NCBI RefSeq assembly: GCF_009912395.1
Contig: NZ_WNDO01000021.1
Span: forward strand, 1 to 64,000
Length of the DNA stretch: 64,000 nucleotides
Origin: Luteibacter sp.
GTDB taxonomy: Bacteria; Pseudomonadota; Gammaproteobacteria; Xanthomonadales; Rhodanobacteraceae
Reading direction: 5' to 3'
The first letter of the stretch is position 1, and each line of letters starts with the position of its first letter. This document shows positions 8,083-21,500 of this stretch, one piece after another. The notes under the pieces are model-generated. The model was not told where the DNA came from. It did no database searches and saw nothing but the letters and a program-made list of their open reading frames with translations. Made by a program: the position numbers and the translations under genes.

Positions 8083-8703
8083 ATGGCTATAAAGTGCTTT
8101 GCAAGTGCTGTCGTCCTCGCTACGGCACTGGCGGCGTCGGCCGCGCATGCGCAAACCGGCGGAGCCTTCGGCAGGGTAGGCATCGGCAGCGCATCGAACG
8201 ATCTGTCGAGCCAGGGCTCGTACAACCTGTATGGCGGCTATCGCTGGGCGATGGGTCGCAACTTCGCACTGGGTCTCGAAGCGGGTTACAACGACCTGGG
8301 CAGCAAGAAGGAGCGTTACATCAACGATTATGGCTGGCCTTACGTTACCAGCGAGGAACGCACCGACCGAGGCGTGAAATCGGTTTCGCTCGGCATCAAT
8401 GCGCGATGGGATATCTCCGACAAGTTCTATCTCGAAGCGCATGGCGGCTACGCGCGGTATCGCTATCGCTCGCAGGGACGCAGCGAGTACTACACGCCCT
8501 ACACCACATACAGGGACAAGTGGCGTGACACTTTGTACAGCACGGGTTACTACGCCGGCCTCGGCGTGGGTTACAACATCACCCCGCAGATCGGGGTCCT
8601 GCTGACCTACGACCACTTCAATCCGAAATACTGGAACAACGATTACACCGTAGTTCGGTTGAACACCGACGTATGGGGCGCGGCCATGGAATTCCGCTTC
8701 TGA
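8083..8703 (+). CDS. Small outer-membrane beta-barrel protein
   Basis: The protein has 206 residues with a signal peptide cut near AHAQ (residues 21-24). The mature part alternates hydrophobic and polar residues in strands rich in Tyr and Gly (YNLYGGYRWAMG, LGLEAGYNDLG, GYYAGLGVGYNI) and ends AMEFRF, the typical outer-membrane C-terminal signature. This is an eight-stranded OMP_b-brl or OmpA-barrel type protein. A good ribosome site (AAAGGAACAGG) precedes the ATG. The role is unknown. It is followed by a bidirectional terminator that separates it from the convergent synthetase gene. Confidence 0.8.
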   Translation: MAIKCFASAVVLATALAASAAHAQTGGAFGRVGIGSASNDLSSQGSYNLYGGYRWAMGRNFALGLEAGYNDLGSKKERYINDYGWPYVTSEERTDRGVKSVSLGINARWDISDKFYLEAHGGYARYRYRSQGRSEYYTPYTTYRDKWRDTLYSTGYYAGLGVGYNITPQIGVLLTYDHFNPKYWNNDYTVVRLNTDVWGAAMEFRF

Positions 8704-8709
8704 TCCGCG

Positions 8710-8745
8710 GCGTGCCGGACGATGGCGCCCCATCGTCCGGCACGC
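8710..8745. terminator. Bidirectional hairpin between barrel gene and synthetase gene
   Basis: A perfect 16-base stem (8710-8725 with 8730-8745) and a 4-base loop lies between two convergent genes, 7 bases after one stop and 7 bases before the other. The symmetry and position fit a shared terminator, although neither side has a long T-run. Confidence 0.7.
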
Positions 8746-8751
8746 CAGCCG

Positions 8752-9560
8752 TCACTCTTCGTCAACCACCAGATCGCTCAGGCGACGCGCGGCGTCTGAC
8801 ACCGGCCCACGACGATCCGCTGCCGTCAGGGCATGCTCCAGCACCGGACCGATATGCCTGAGCGCGGGTCGCTGCATCATCTGGTGATGCTCGCAGGCGA
8901 CCTCGTGCACCTCGATGTCGCCGGTGATCACCCGCCCCCACACGCGAGGCGGAGGCGCCTTGCCCGCGTTGACCGTCGCCCGGAAGAACAGCATGTCGCC
9001 TTCGAAGGTTCGATGCCTGAAATCCAGGAGCAACCGTGGTGCAAGCTCGAACTGGGCGATGAATCGTTCGAAGAACGACTCGTCCAGGCTATCCCTGACC
9101 TGGTACATGCCGAAGTCTTCAAGATACTTCACCACCAGTGCCCGCATGTCGTCGTTCGTCGCTTCGGACGGTCCCTGCGCGATCGCCTTGCGAACGTCCG
9201 CTTCGTCGACGGGGTGGCTGTCCAGCATGGTCAGCAGCCCCACTTCCTCGCCTTCGTCCTGGAGTCGGGTCGCCATCGCATGGACAATGTGGCAGCCGAG
9301 GGACCAACCCAGCAGATAGTACGGTCCTTCCGATTGCACGCTGCGTATCTGCGCGAGGTAATCCTCCGCCATGGCCTCGATCGTCCCGGCCGCCCGCTCC
9401 GGCTCGCTCAGGGCACGCGCCTGCAACGCGTAGAGCGGACGATCCCGTAGGTGCGCCAGCAAGCTGGCGTACATCCATCCTGAGCCGCCGCCAGGGTGTA
9501 CGCAGAAGAGCGGACGACCACGCCCTGTCGAGCGCAATGGCAGGAGGACATCCAGCGCGC
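8752..9560 (-). other. NRPS thioesterase domain
   Basis: About 270 residues close the synthetase. The start [14 protein letters not shown], the nucleophile motif GWSLGC (Ser codon at 9301-9303), an acidic LDSHP and a late CEHHQ histidine make up a type I thioesterase catalytic set. It should release the peptide by hydrolysis or macrocyclisation. The Ser2 side chain would be one possible cyclisation nucleophile, but nothing in the sequence proves a ring. Only one thioesterase is present, unlike the tandem pairs of many pseudomonad lipopeptide synthetases. Confidence 0.9.
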
Positions 9561-12500
9561 CCCCACCCTCGATACGGTCGCCGCCCAGGTCGATGCGGGC
9601 GGCCATCGAGGCGAGCGTCGGTGCCTCGTACAACGACGCCAGGCTCAGGTTGCAGCGCAGTTCGTCGCGCACGAGGCTGAGCAGGCGTGTGGCCGACAAC
9701 GAATGCCCTCCCAGGGCGAAGAAGTCGTCGTGACGTCCTACCTGCTCTACACCGAGCAACGCCTGCCAGATCCCGGCCAATATCTCTTCCACGCCCTCCC
9801 GTGGCGCTTCGTAGCGCTCGCGGGCGTAGGCCTCGTCGTCCGGAACCGGCAACGCGCGATGGTCCACCTTGCCGTTCATCGTGAGCGGCAAGGCGTCCAG
9901 TACGACAAAGGCCGAAGGCAGCATGTAGTCGGGTAGCTCCTGCGCAAGCCGCGCACGCAGTGCCGCGACGGCGTCCGCCTGCCCCCAGGACCGCTCCAGC
10001 GTCACATAGGCCACCAGCCGCTTGATCCCTGCGCCATCCGGTATGGCGACGACGAAGGCATCCTTCACGGCCTCTTGCTCCAGCAGGCGCGACTGGACTT
10101 CTCCCAGTTCGATGCGGAAACCACGGATCTTCACCTGGCCATCGTTGCGTCCCAGGAAGACGAGGTTGCCGTCGGGCAGGTAACGCGCGAGGTCGCCCGT
10201 GCGATACATCCGCGCCCCCGGCGCATCGCTGAACGGATCGGACAGGAAGCGCTCCGCCGTCAATTCCGGACGGTTCCAATAGCCGATGGCCACGCCATCG
10301 CCGCCGATGAAGAGCTCGCCCACCGCGCCCGGTGGCACCAACTGGCCACGCTTATCCAGCAGGTAGGCCGTGGTGTTGGCGATGGGTCGACCGATCGGCA
10401 CGTTGTCCACGTCGTCCGCCACATGCCGCACGGTGTACGTCGTAGCATAGGTCGTGGTTTCGGTCGGGCCGTAGCAATGCACCAGTTGCAGATCCTTCGC
10501 CCCCGCGAGCAGATGGCGGAACGCCGAAGGCTCGGCACGTTCACCGCCGCACATGAGTACCCGCAGGTTCGCCAGCGCACGAGGTATCTCGCGCACGTAC
10601 TGATTGAAGATCGCCGTGGTGACAAACAGCACCGTGATTCCGGTTACCTCGATCGTCTTCGCCACACGGACCGGATCCAACAGCACATCGCGCGGAACGA
10701 CGACGAGGCAGGCGCCATGGAGCAAGGCGCCCCACACTTCCACGGTGCTCGCGTCGAAGGCCGGATTCGCGGCCAGGGCAAACCTGTCACTGGACGCGAA
10801 CTCCGCGTATCCGTTGTTGAGCACCAGCCGACTGATGCCACGCTGCGGCACGACCACGCCCTTGGGCGTACCGGTCGACCCCGAGGTGTACATGAGATAA
10901 GCAGGTGATGCCCCCGTCGTGGAATGGTCCACCAGCGCACCGTGGTCACCCGGAAACGCGTGTTGGTGAATGTCCAGGCTGGGCACCGATTGCCCATCCG
11001 GAGCAACATCGCCTTCGTCCACGAGAACCAGGCGCACCTCGCCATCGGCGATCATCCACAATTGCCGATCCGCTGGCGTTTCCGGGACGATCGGGAGGTA
11101 GGCAGCGCCACAGCGAAGTACGGCCAGCTCGGCGACGACCAGGGCGATACCCCGGCCTGCGCGGATCGCGATGACATCGCCAGGACCGGCACCATGATCG
11201 TGCAGGGCATGGGCCAGCACGTTCGAACGCCGGTCCAGTTCCGCATAGCTCAGCTGGATATCGCCTTCGACGATGGCCGGTGCGTCCGGTGCGCGGGCGA
11301 CCTGCCGGGCGAACAGCGCATAGAGGCCCTCATTCGCCGGATACGCGCGTCGGGTGGCGTTCCAGGTGTCCAGCAGGAGATCACGTTCTTTCTGCGGAAG
11401 AATCGCCAAGGTCCCAACAGGTTCGACCGACGCCACTTCCAGCGCCTCGGCCAGCGACTCCAGCGCGCAGCGCATGTAGCCACATATCGCCTGCGGACGT
11501 ACCGCCGATATCGCCTGTGCGGTGAGCCCCAGCGCATTCCCGTGATCCTCCACCGAAAGCACCAGCGGATAGTTCGTACGCTCTTCCGCGCTGAGCATTC
11601 GGATATCTGGGCCAGTTTCCTCGATCGACGGCGCCACGAATGGCGTGTTATGCCGGTAGTTCAGCAAGGTATTGAACAGCGGTGTCGGAGATCTCACCCC
11701 GCTGCAACGCTGTGCGAGGGCCAATGGCGCATGTTCGTGCTGCAGCAAGTCGGCGAGCTTGCGGTGGGCGAGCTTCACGCTATCCAGCACGGGCGTATCG
11801 TCCAGGTCGAGACGGATGGGCAGCGTATTGATGAACAGGCCCATCGCGCGGTCGGCACCGGCGCCGCCATGCATGCGCCCGAACAGCACCGTGCCGAACA
11901 CCGCCGTATCCTGCCCGCTCGTGCGTGCCACCACCTGGCCCCAGGCCAGGTGGCAAAGGCTGGCGAGGCTTACGCCATGGCGACGGGCCTGTTCGCGCAG
12001 GCGGCGGTTCAACTCGGGCGACAGTGGCTCGTGCCACTCCTCTACCGGCTCGCCTGGCGCGACCGTGCCGTCCAGTCCGAACGCCAGGCTGGCCGTGTCG
12101 ATGTCGCCCAGTTGCTCACGGAAATATGTCTCGTGGGCCGCCTCGCCAAGACCGAGCCTGGCTTGCGCCACGAGACCACGGAACGGCTGGGCCATCCCCA
12201 GCGTTTCCGCCTGGCCGGCGAGGATCGCCCTGATCTCCTTGAAGAGCACCTCCAGGCCCGAGTGATCCATGATCAGATGGTGCATGCTCTGCGCCACGAG
12301 CCAACGCCCCTGTTCCGCATCGTGAGCGACGTCGTAGCGAAGCAACGGTGCCTGGGTCAGGTCGATGCGATGGCGCGCAGGATCCACGGCCGCCATCAGC
12401 TGATCCATGACCGAACCATGCGCCGGGTCGAACGACCGCTCCGCCACCGGCAGCGTGGCTTTGCGCCACACCACCTGGGCCGGTTCGGGTAGGCGATCCC

Positions 12501-15500
12501 AGGCAAAGGCCGTACGCAGGATGTCGTGGCGGTCCACGACCTGCTGCACGGCAGACAGGAAACGATCCAACTCGGCACGGTCGCCAAACGACAGCAAGAC
12601 ACGTTGCAGGTAGGGATCGCCCTGCCCCGCCAGCTGATGGTGGAAAAGGATGCCATCCTGCAAGGGCGACAGGCCGTAGATATCCTGGATGTTGGCGACA
12701 CCTCCCGGCACCTTCGCCACGATTCGGTCGATATCCGCCTGGCCGAGGTCGATCAGCGGAAGCATCGCCGGCGTGATGGCATGAACGCCCTCGACGATGA
12801 GGTTGTCCGGCACCATCACCTCATGATGGCCGCCCAGCATGGCCGCCAGCTCGCGCAGGTTCGGGGCGGCGAACAACGCGCGCACCTCCATGGAAAGACC
12901 GACGCGACGCAGTTGCTCCATATGCTGCACCGCCAACAGCGAATGCCCGCCCAGAGCGAAGAAGTTATCGTTGCGGCCGACCTTCTCCACCTTCAGCAAG
13001 CCCTGCCAGATGCGGGCGAGTGCCTGCTCCACGGCCCCTTGCGGCGCTTCGAAGCGTTCGCGGACAAAGGCATCGCCATCCGGCACGGGCAACGCACGAC
13101 GGTCGAGCTTGCCGTTGGGCATCAAGGGCAAGGCATCCAGCACCACGTAGGCCGCCGGCACCATGTAGTCCGGTAGCGCGCGGCTGGCCGCCGTGCGCAG
13201 CGCGGCGACGAGGTCCTCACGCTGCGCTGCGGCCCGCGGTACGACATAGGCCACCAGGCGCTTTTCGCCCGCATCCTCACGGGCGAGCACGACCACGTCG
13301 CTCACCTCGGAATGTTCGGCTAGTCGTGCCTCGACTTCACCCAGTTCGATCCGATAGCCACGGATCTTCACCTGGTCGTCATTACGCCCCAGGAACTCGA
13401 GATTGCCGTCAGGCAGGTAGCGCGCGATATCGCCCGTCCGGTACATGCGCGAACCGGGTTCGCCATGGAACGGATCGACGAGGAACCGCTCGGCAGTCAA
13501 CGCCTGCCGGTTAAGGTAACCGCGCGCCACGCCATCGCCGCCGATGTACAGCTCACCTGCCGCTCCGCGCGGTACCGGCTGACCGAACCCATCCAGCAGG
13601 TAGATCCGGGTATTCGCCACCGGGCGGCCGATGGGGGCGATCGCCGTCGTCACGTCTGCGGCATGGCTCCACGAGGTGGCGTCGATGGTGGTCTCGGTCG
13701 GACCGTACAGATTGACCACCTTGTCCCACATCGCATTCGCACGATGTGCGTGTGCATCGAGCTTCAGCGGTTCACCACCGCAGAACAGCAAGCGCACACC
13801 ATCGATATCGCCGCACTGGAAGAACAGAGGCAGCATCGAGGGAATGAGCTGCACGATGGATATCGTGTGCTCGATCACATGCCGGTGCATCGCCGCCACG
13901 TCGCGCATCGCTTCGCGTGGCAATACCACGGCGGTCGCACCCACGAGCAGCGGTGTCCACAGCTCCCATACCGAGGCATCGAAGGCGATGGACGTACGCA
14001 GCAGGAAGACGTCGTGGGAGGTGAAGCCGAACCGACCCACCTGCCAGTACAGGTGATTGATGAAGTTACGATGCTCGACCATCACCCCCTTGGGCGTACC
14101 CGTGGAGCCGGAGGTATAGATCACATAGGCCAGATGATCGGCGCGCAACCCTTCGATGACTGGGTCATGGTCAGGTTGGCGATCCTTTTCGGACAACAGC
14201 GTATCGAGATCGAGATGCATGATATCCGCGAGCACCTCGTCGCCCAACGCTCGGCGCCCTTCATCGTCAGCGACGAGCAGGCGGGGGCCCGCATCGCGCA
14301 GGATCCGTCCCAGGCGATCCGCGGGATAGGCCGGATCGAGCGGCACGTAGGCTCCTCCGGCCTTGAGGATCGCGAGCAGTCCCACCAGCATGCCGGCACC
14401 ACGCTCCATGCACAGCGCCACGCGGTCATCCGGAACGACGCCCATGGCGATCAGTGTGTGAGCGACGCGATTGGCCGACGCGTTGAGCGTGGCGTACGTC
14501 ATCCGCGTATCGCCCGAGATCACCGCGACGGCATCCGGTGTACGGGCGGCCTGGGCCTCGAACATCTGGTGAATGCATTGGTCGCTCGGATAGTCGCTCC
14601 TCGTGGTATTCCAGTCTTCCAGGAGCAACCGCCGTTCGGCATCACCGAGCACATCGATGCGCCCAAGGGGCTGTTTGGCATCGGCGGCCATGGCGGTGAG
14701 CACGCGTAGCAGAGCCTCGCGATGGCGTTCCATCGTCCCCGCATCGAACAGTGCCGTCGCATAGCGCAACTCGCCCTGGAGCTGGCCGTCGCGCTCACCG
14801 ATGTTCAGCTCCACGTCGTACTTCGCCGGATTCCACGATGCCGTCAGGCTTTCGCGGGTGACACCGGGGAGCACGTCCTGCCCTTGATCGCCCGATTCCC
14901 AGGTCAGCATCACCTGGAAGATCGGGGTGTGGTCGAGATGACGCGGCGGTTGCACCACGTCCACCACCTGTTCGAAAGGCAGATCCTGGTGAGCCTGTGC
15001 CTGCAAGGCCACCTGCTTCACCTGTTCCAGCACGTCGGACACGCTGGGCGAGCCCGCCAGGTCGATCCGTAGCGCCAGGCTGTTGACGAAGAAGCCGATC
15101 AGGCCTTCGATCTGTGCATGACCGCGGTTGGCCGTGGGAATACCGATCACCAGATCGTCCTGCCCCGACAGCCGGCCCAGGACACTCGCCCAGGCCGTCA
15201 ACACGACCATGAACGGTGTAGCGCCATGGTCGTACGCGAGAGTTTTCAGGCGCGCGCTGGTAGAGGCATCCAAGCACACCGGCAAGCTCGCGCCGTCGAA
15301 GCTCTGCTGCGGCGGACGCGGCCGGTCGGTCGGCAGGGCCAGCAATACGGGAGCTTCGGCCAGCTGACGCTTCCAGTAGGCACGTTGCATCGCAAGCCGC
15401 TCACCCTGCAACCAACTCCGCTGCCACGCTGCGTAGTCCGGATATTGGATATCCATCGTCGGCAACGGATCATCGGCACCCTGCGTGAACGCCCGATAGA

Positions 15501-18500
15501 GCGAGGTAAGCTCCTGCGCGAGTACGCCCATCGACCAGCCGTCGGACACGATGTGGTGCTGCACGAGCACGAAGGCCTGGTCGTTCGCGCCCAGGGATAT
15601 CCAGTGGGCACGAATCAACGGTCCACCGGCGAGGTCGAACGGCGTGTCGATATCCTCGACGAACAGGCGTTGCAACGTGGATACCTGATCCGCGTCGCCC
15701 GTGAGATCGTCCTCGCGCCACGGCATGCCGCGCCCCGCATCGAGCAAGCGGACCTGGGGCTGGCCCTCGACGCTCACGAAGCGACTGCGCAAGGCTTCGT
15801 GGCGCGACCAGATGCGGTCCAGACTGCGACGCCATGCCGTTTTGTCCACCTGCCCACGCAGGCGAAGACCCAGCACCACATGATATGAGGCGCCGATATC
15901 GTCCATCTGCGACAGGAACCACAGACGCTGCTGGGCAAAAGACAAGGGAAGCGCGCCGTCGCGCGATATCGCCTCGATACGTGTCTGCACCCCGGATGCG
16001 GCACCCAGATGGCTCGCGATGGCGTCGGCAAGCTGTACCAGCGTCGGCGCGGTGAACAGCACGGGCAGCGGCAGTTCAATGCCGAACTGGGCCGGCAGAC
16101 GACCGAGCAGGCGAACGGCCAGCAACGAATGACCGCCGAGGATGAAGAAATTGTCGTGGCGACCGATCTTCTCCAGGCCCAGCAGATCCCGCCAGATCGC
16201 GGCCAGGGTCTCTTCGATCTGACCCTGAGGAGGCTCGTAGGCTTCCCGCGGGAAAGCCGAGTCGTCCGGCAACGGCAAGGCCTTGCGATCCAGCTTGCCG
16301 TTTGCCGTTAGCGGTAGCACATCAAGCGCCACGAAGGCCGACGGCACCATGTAATCGGGTAGCTGCTGACCGAGGTGTTTGCGCAAGGTCGGAATCAGCG
16401 CTTCGGCATCGCCCCCGTCCTGTGGCACCACATAAGCCACCAGACGCTTCTCGCCCGCACCGAACGCCCGTGCCACCACGGCTACGTCGCGTACATCGTC
16501 CCGTTCGCGCAAGCGGGCCTCGATTTCGCCCGGCTCGATGCGGTAGCCACGGATCTTCACCTGCTCGTCGTTGCGGCCCAGGTACATCAACTGGCCGTCG
16601 TGCAGGTAGCGCACAAGATCACCCGTGCGGTACATGCGTGCCCCGGCTACAGGGCTAAAGGGATCGGTCAGGAAGCGCTCGGCCGTCAGCTCCGGACGAT
16701 TCCAGTAGCCACGAGCCACCCCGATACCGCCGACATAGAGCTCACCCACGGCCCCCAACGGCACCGGTTGCTGGTGTGCGTCGAGCACGTACAAGCGCGT
16801 GTTCGCAATCGGTCGGCCAATGGATGGATTCGTGTCGCCCGGACGCACCGCGCCCGAGGTCGCCACCACCGTCGTCTCGGTCGGACCGTAATTGTTGGTG
16901 ACCTTCAGCGACGCTGGCAGCGATGCAGGCAAGGCATTCAAGCGATCGCCGCCGACCAGCAGGTGACGCAGGCCGGTCGGTAACCGGTCCTCCATCGCCA
17001 ATTGAGCCAACGGCGTCACAAGAAACGCGCTGTCCGTCGCCTGCGCGCTCCACCATGGCAACAGCAAGGCATGGTCGCGATTCGCCGCCCTGGGCGGCAA
17101 TTGCAGGGTCGCGCCACTGGCCAGCGCAGGCCAGATTTCCCACGCGCTAGCGTCGAAGGCCATGCCGGCCGTCGCCGTCGTACGCTGGCCGGGAACCAGA
17201 TCGAAGGTCCGCGCGTGCCAATCGATCAGGTTGGCGAACGAACGGTGTTCGACCATCACGCCCTTCGGCGTGCCGGTCGAACCCGAGGTATAGATCAGGT
17301 AGGCCAAGTGGCGGGACGTCAGCCCGTCCACCCGCGGATTCGTCGACGGTTGGGTGGACCATGCCTCCGGCGCATCCAACGCCAGGCAAGCGACATCGCC
17401 CAAGGCCTCGCGACCCGCCGCATCGGCCAGCAACAACGCCGGCTGCGCGTCGTTCAGCACGTAGTTCAGGCGCTCGCTCGCGTACGCGGGGTCCAGCGGC
17501 ACATAAGCACCGCCGGCCTTGAGGATCGCCAACAGTCCCACGACCAAGTCCACACTGCGTTCGGCGCAAAGTGCCACGCGAGCATCCGGCACCACGCCCA
17601 GCGTGATCAGCCGGTGCGCAAGACGGTTCGCCTTGGCATTGAGCTCCGAGTAACTGACCCACTCGTCGTCCAGTACCAACGCGAGCGCATCGGGATGACG
17701 CAGGGCCTGGGCTTCGACCAGCGCGTGGATGCACACGTCCTGCGCGAACACACGTTCCGTGGCGTTCCAGGTGTCCAGCAACAGGCGGCGTTCGGCAGCA
17801 GGGAGGATCGACAACTCCCTCGCCGGCTTGCCTGGGTTCTGTTCCAGCGCCTCGGCTAGGCTCTCCAGCGCCGTATGCATGTAAGCGCCGATAGCGGCAG
17901 GTTCGAGGGGATGGGCCGCCTGTACCGTGAGGCCCAGGGCATCGCCATGGTCTTCGACCGAGAGCACCAGCGGATAGTTGGTGCGCTCTTCCGCCGAAAC
18001 CACCCGGATATCCAGGCCATCGTCCACGGTGGCCTCTGCCGCCAGCTCGCGATTGTGCCGATAGTTGAGCAGTGCGCTGAACAGTGGCGCCGGCGCCTCC
18101 ACGCCACTGCAACGCTGGGCGAGCGCCAGTGGCGCATGTTCGTGCAGGAGCAGGTCGGCCAGCTTGCGATGGGCGTGTTTCAGGGCATCCGTCACCGACG
18201 TGCCATCCATGTCCAAACGGATCGGCAAGGTATTGATGAACAGGCCCATGGTGCGGTCGGCGCCTTCGCCGCCGTGCATACGCCCGAACAACACTGTGCC
18301 GAACACCGCGGTCTCCTGCCCGCTCGTGCGTGCCACGACCTGGCCCCAGGCCAGGTGGCAAAGGCTCGCCAGGCTCACGCCGTGACGGCGGGCCTGCGTA
18401 CGCAGGCGCTCGTTGAGCGACGCGGGCAGGCCCTCATGCCATTCCGCGACCCGCTGGCCTTCGCCGTGCACCTCCACCATGCCGAACGGAAGGCTCGGTG

Positions 18501-21500
18501 TATCGACATCGCCCAACTGTTCACGGAAGTGGTTTTCGTGGTCCCGCTCGCTCAGGCCAAGGCGCGCCTGGGCGATGAGGTTGCGGAATGGCAAGGCCGC
18601 GCCCAAGCGTTCCGCGTGACCGGCAAGGATCGCCTTCACCTCGCCCAGCAAGACCTCCAGGCCCGAATGGTCCACGATCAGGTGATGCATCCGCTGCACG
18701 ACGTACCAGCGATCGTCGCCGGCATCTTGGGCGATGTCATAGCGCAGCAGGGGTGCACGGGAGAGATCGACGCGATGATGCGTCGGGTCGACACTGGCCA
18801 TCAATTGGGCGGCGACAGGACCCGTCGCCGGGTCGAACGCCCGCTCCGTCACCTGGAGCGTGGCCTTGCGCAGCACGACCTGGGCCGGCTCTGGCAAACG
18901 GTCCCAGAGGAAGGCCGTACGCAGGATGTCATGGCGGTCCACCACCTGCTGCACGGCAACGAGGAAGCGGTTCAACGCCTCGCGCTCACCAAACGAAAAC
19001 AGCACGCGTTGCAGGTACGGATCGCCCTGTTCCGCCAGAAGGTGGTGGAACAGGATGCCGTCCTGTAACGGCGACAAGCCATAGATGTCCTGGATGTTCG
19101 CCACGCCGCCGGGCACCTGCTCGACGATCCGGTCGATGTCCGGTTGCGACAATCCGATCAGCGGAAGCATGGCAGGTGTGATCGCCCGCGTATCCCTGTC
19201 GATCCGGTTGGACGGTACCGCTACTTCGTGGTTGTCGCCCAGCATGGCCGCCAGCGCGCGCAGGCTCGGCGCGGCGAACAGCGCACGCACCTCCAGCGAC
19301 AGTCCTTCGCGGCGTAGCCATTCCATATGTTGCACGGCAAGCAACGAATGGCCGCCCAGCGCGAAGAAGTTATCGTTGCGACCCACGCTCTCCACGCCGA
19401 GCAGTTCCTGCCAGATGCGCGCCAACGTTGCCTCGATCTCGCCGTCGGGAGCTTCGTAACGCTCGCGCACGAAGGCCTCATAGTCCGGCGCGGGCAAGGC
19501 CTTGCGATCCAGCTTGCCGTTGGGCGTCAGGGGTAGCGCGTCGACGGGCACGAAGGCCGACGGCAGCATGTAATCGGGAAGCGCATGACCAGCATGGGTA
19601 CGCAGGTCGGCGGCGAGGTCGCCGCGATTCGCTCCGTCACGTGGCACGACGTAGGCCACCAGGCGCTTGCCGCCGTGGCGATCGTCCAGGGCGACCACCG
19701 CGACATCGCGCACGTCCGCATGCTCCAGCAGACGCGCCTCGATTTCGCCCGGCTCGATACGATAGCCGCGGATCTTCACCTGCTCATCGTTGCGGCCCAG
19801 GTAGACCAGGTTACCGTCCGGCAGGTACCGCGCCAGATCGCCCGTGCGGTACATCCTCGCGCCCGGCACCGTGCTGAACGGATCGACCAGGAAGCGCTCC
19901 GCCGTCAGTTCCGAGCGATTCCAGTAACCCCGCGCCACGCCATCGCCACCGATATACAGCTCGCCCACCGCGCCCAAGGGCACTGGCTGCCGATAGGCGT
20001 CGAGCAGGTAGAGACGTGTATTGGCGATCGGCCGGCCGATCGGCACCACCTCCGTTTCCTCGCCGGTGGCCTCGTAGATCGCGCAACCGACCACGGTCTC
20101 GGTCGGGCCGTATTCGTTGACCATGCGGATGCCGGGTTGCAGGCGTTTCCAGTCAGCCACTACCGATGGCGGCAGCGCTTCGCCACCGATCACCAGCAGA
20201 TCAATACGGCTGGACGCACCGCGTGCACGCAGACCTTTGCCAAGCAGGTCGAGATGGCTCGGTGTGATCTTGACCAGGCCACCCTGCGCCTGCACCTGCG
20301 TTTCCAGTTCGTCGATCTCCCGTCCCGAACCGAGCAGCAGGACTTCGCCGCCACTGACCAGCGGCACGATCAGGCTGGTGACGGTCGCGTCGAAGGCCAG
20401 CGACGACGATACGGTCGCCCTGCCCGGCGCGTACGTCTCGATGGCCCAGTACAGGTAGTTCACCGCGCCGCGATGCTCGATCATCACGCCCTTGGGCGTG
20501 CCGGTCGAACCCGAGGTGTAGATCATGTAGGCCAGGTTCCGCGAGGTGAGGCCCAACACGACCGGGTCCGTCTTCGGGTGCTCGTGCCATGAGGCTTCAT
20601 CCTCCAGCGCCACGTGCGACAATGTCGACGGCACCGGATCGAGCACATCGCGCCCCTTCCCGTCGCAGAGCAACAAGGCAGGCTCGGCATCACGCAACAT
20701 TTGCGCGAGACGATCGCCTGCATATGTCGGATCGAGCGGCACGTAGGCGCCACCAGCCTTCATGATCGCCAGCAGGCCCAGCACCATGCCGACGCCACGC
20801 TCGGCGCACAGCGCCACGCGGTCGTCGGGGTGGATGCCTCGTTCGATCAGTGCGTGGGCCAGCCGGTTGGCGCGGGTGTTGAGTTCGGCATAGCTCAACC
20901 GCTCTCCTCCCGCGATCAACGCCAACGCGTCCGGCGTACGGGATACCTGGTCCTCGAACAATTGATGGACGCAGGTGTCTTGGGGATAGGCGCGCGCCGT
21001 CGTATTCCAGGTATCGAGCAACAAGTGCCGCTCATCGGCAGGCAGGATCGACAGTTCACCGACCGGCCTATCCGGCGTGGTATCAAGCGCCATCGCCAGG
21101 CTTTCCAGCGCCACCTGCATGTATCCGCAGATCGCTTCGGGGCGCAGAGGCGATACGACCTGCGCCGTGAGGCCCAAGGCATCGCCATGGTCTTCCACCG
21201 ACAAGGTCAGCGGATAGTTCGTGCGTTCCTCGCCGCCGATGACTTCGATGCCGAGATCGTCATGCTCGACCGCGTCACCGTCGATGGGACGGTTATGCCG
21301 GTAGTTCAGCAACGCGCTGAACAACGGAGCGGGAGCCTGCACACCGCTGCACCGCTGGGCCAGGGCCAACGACGCATGCTCGTGCTGCAACAGGTCGGCC
21401 AGCTTGCGATGGGTACGTTTCACGCTCTCCAGCAGCGGCGTGGCGTCGAGGTCCAGGCGGATCGGCAAGGTATTGATGAACAGGCCCATGGCCCGATCCG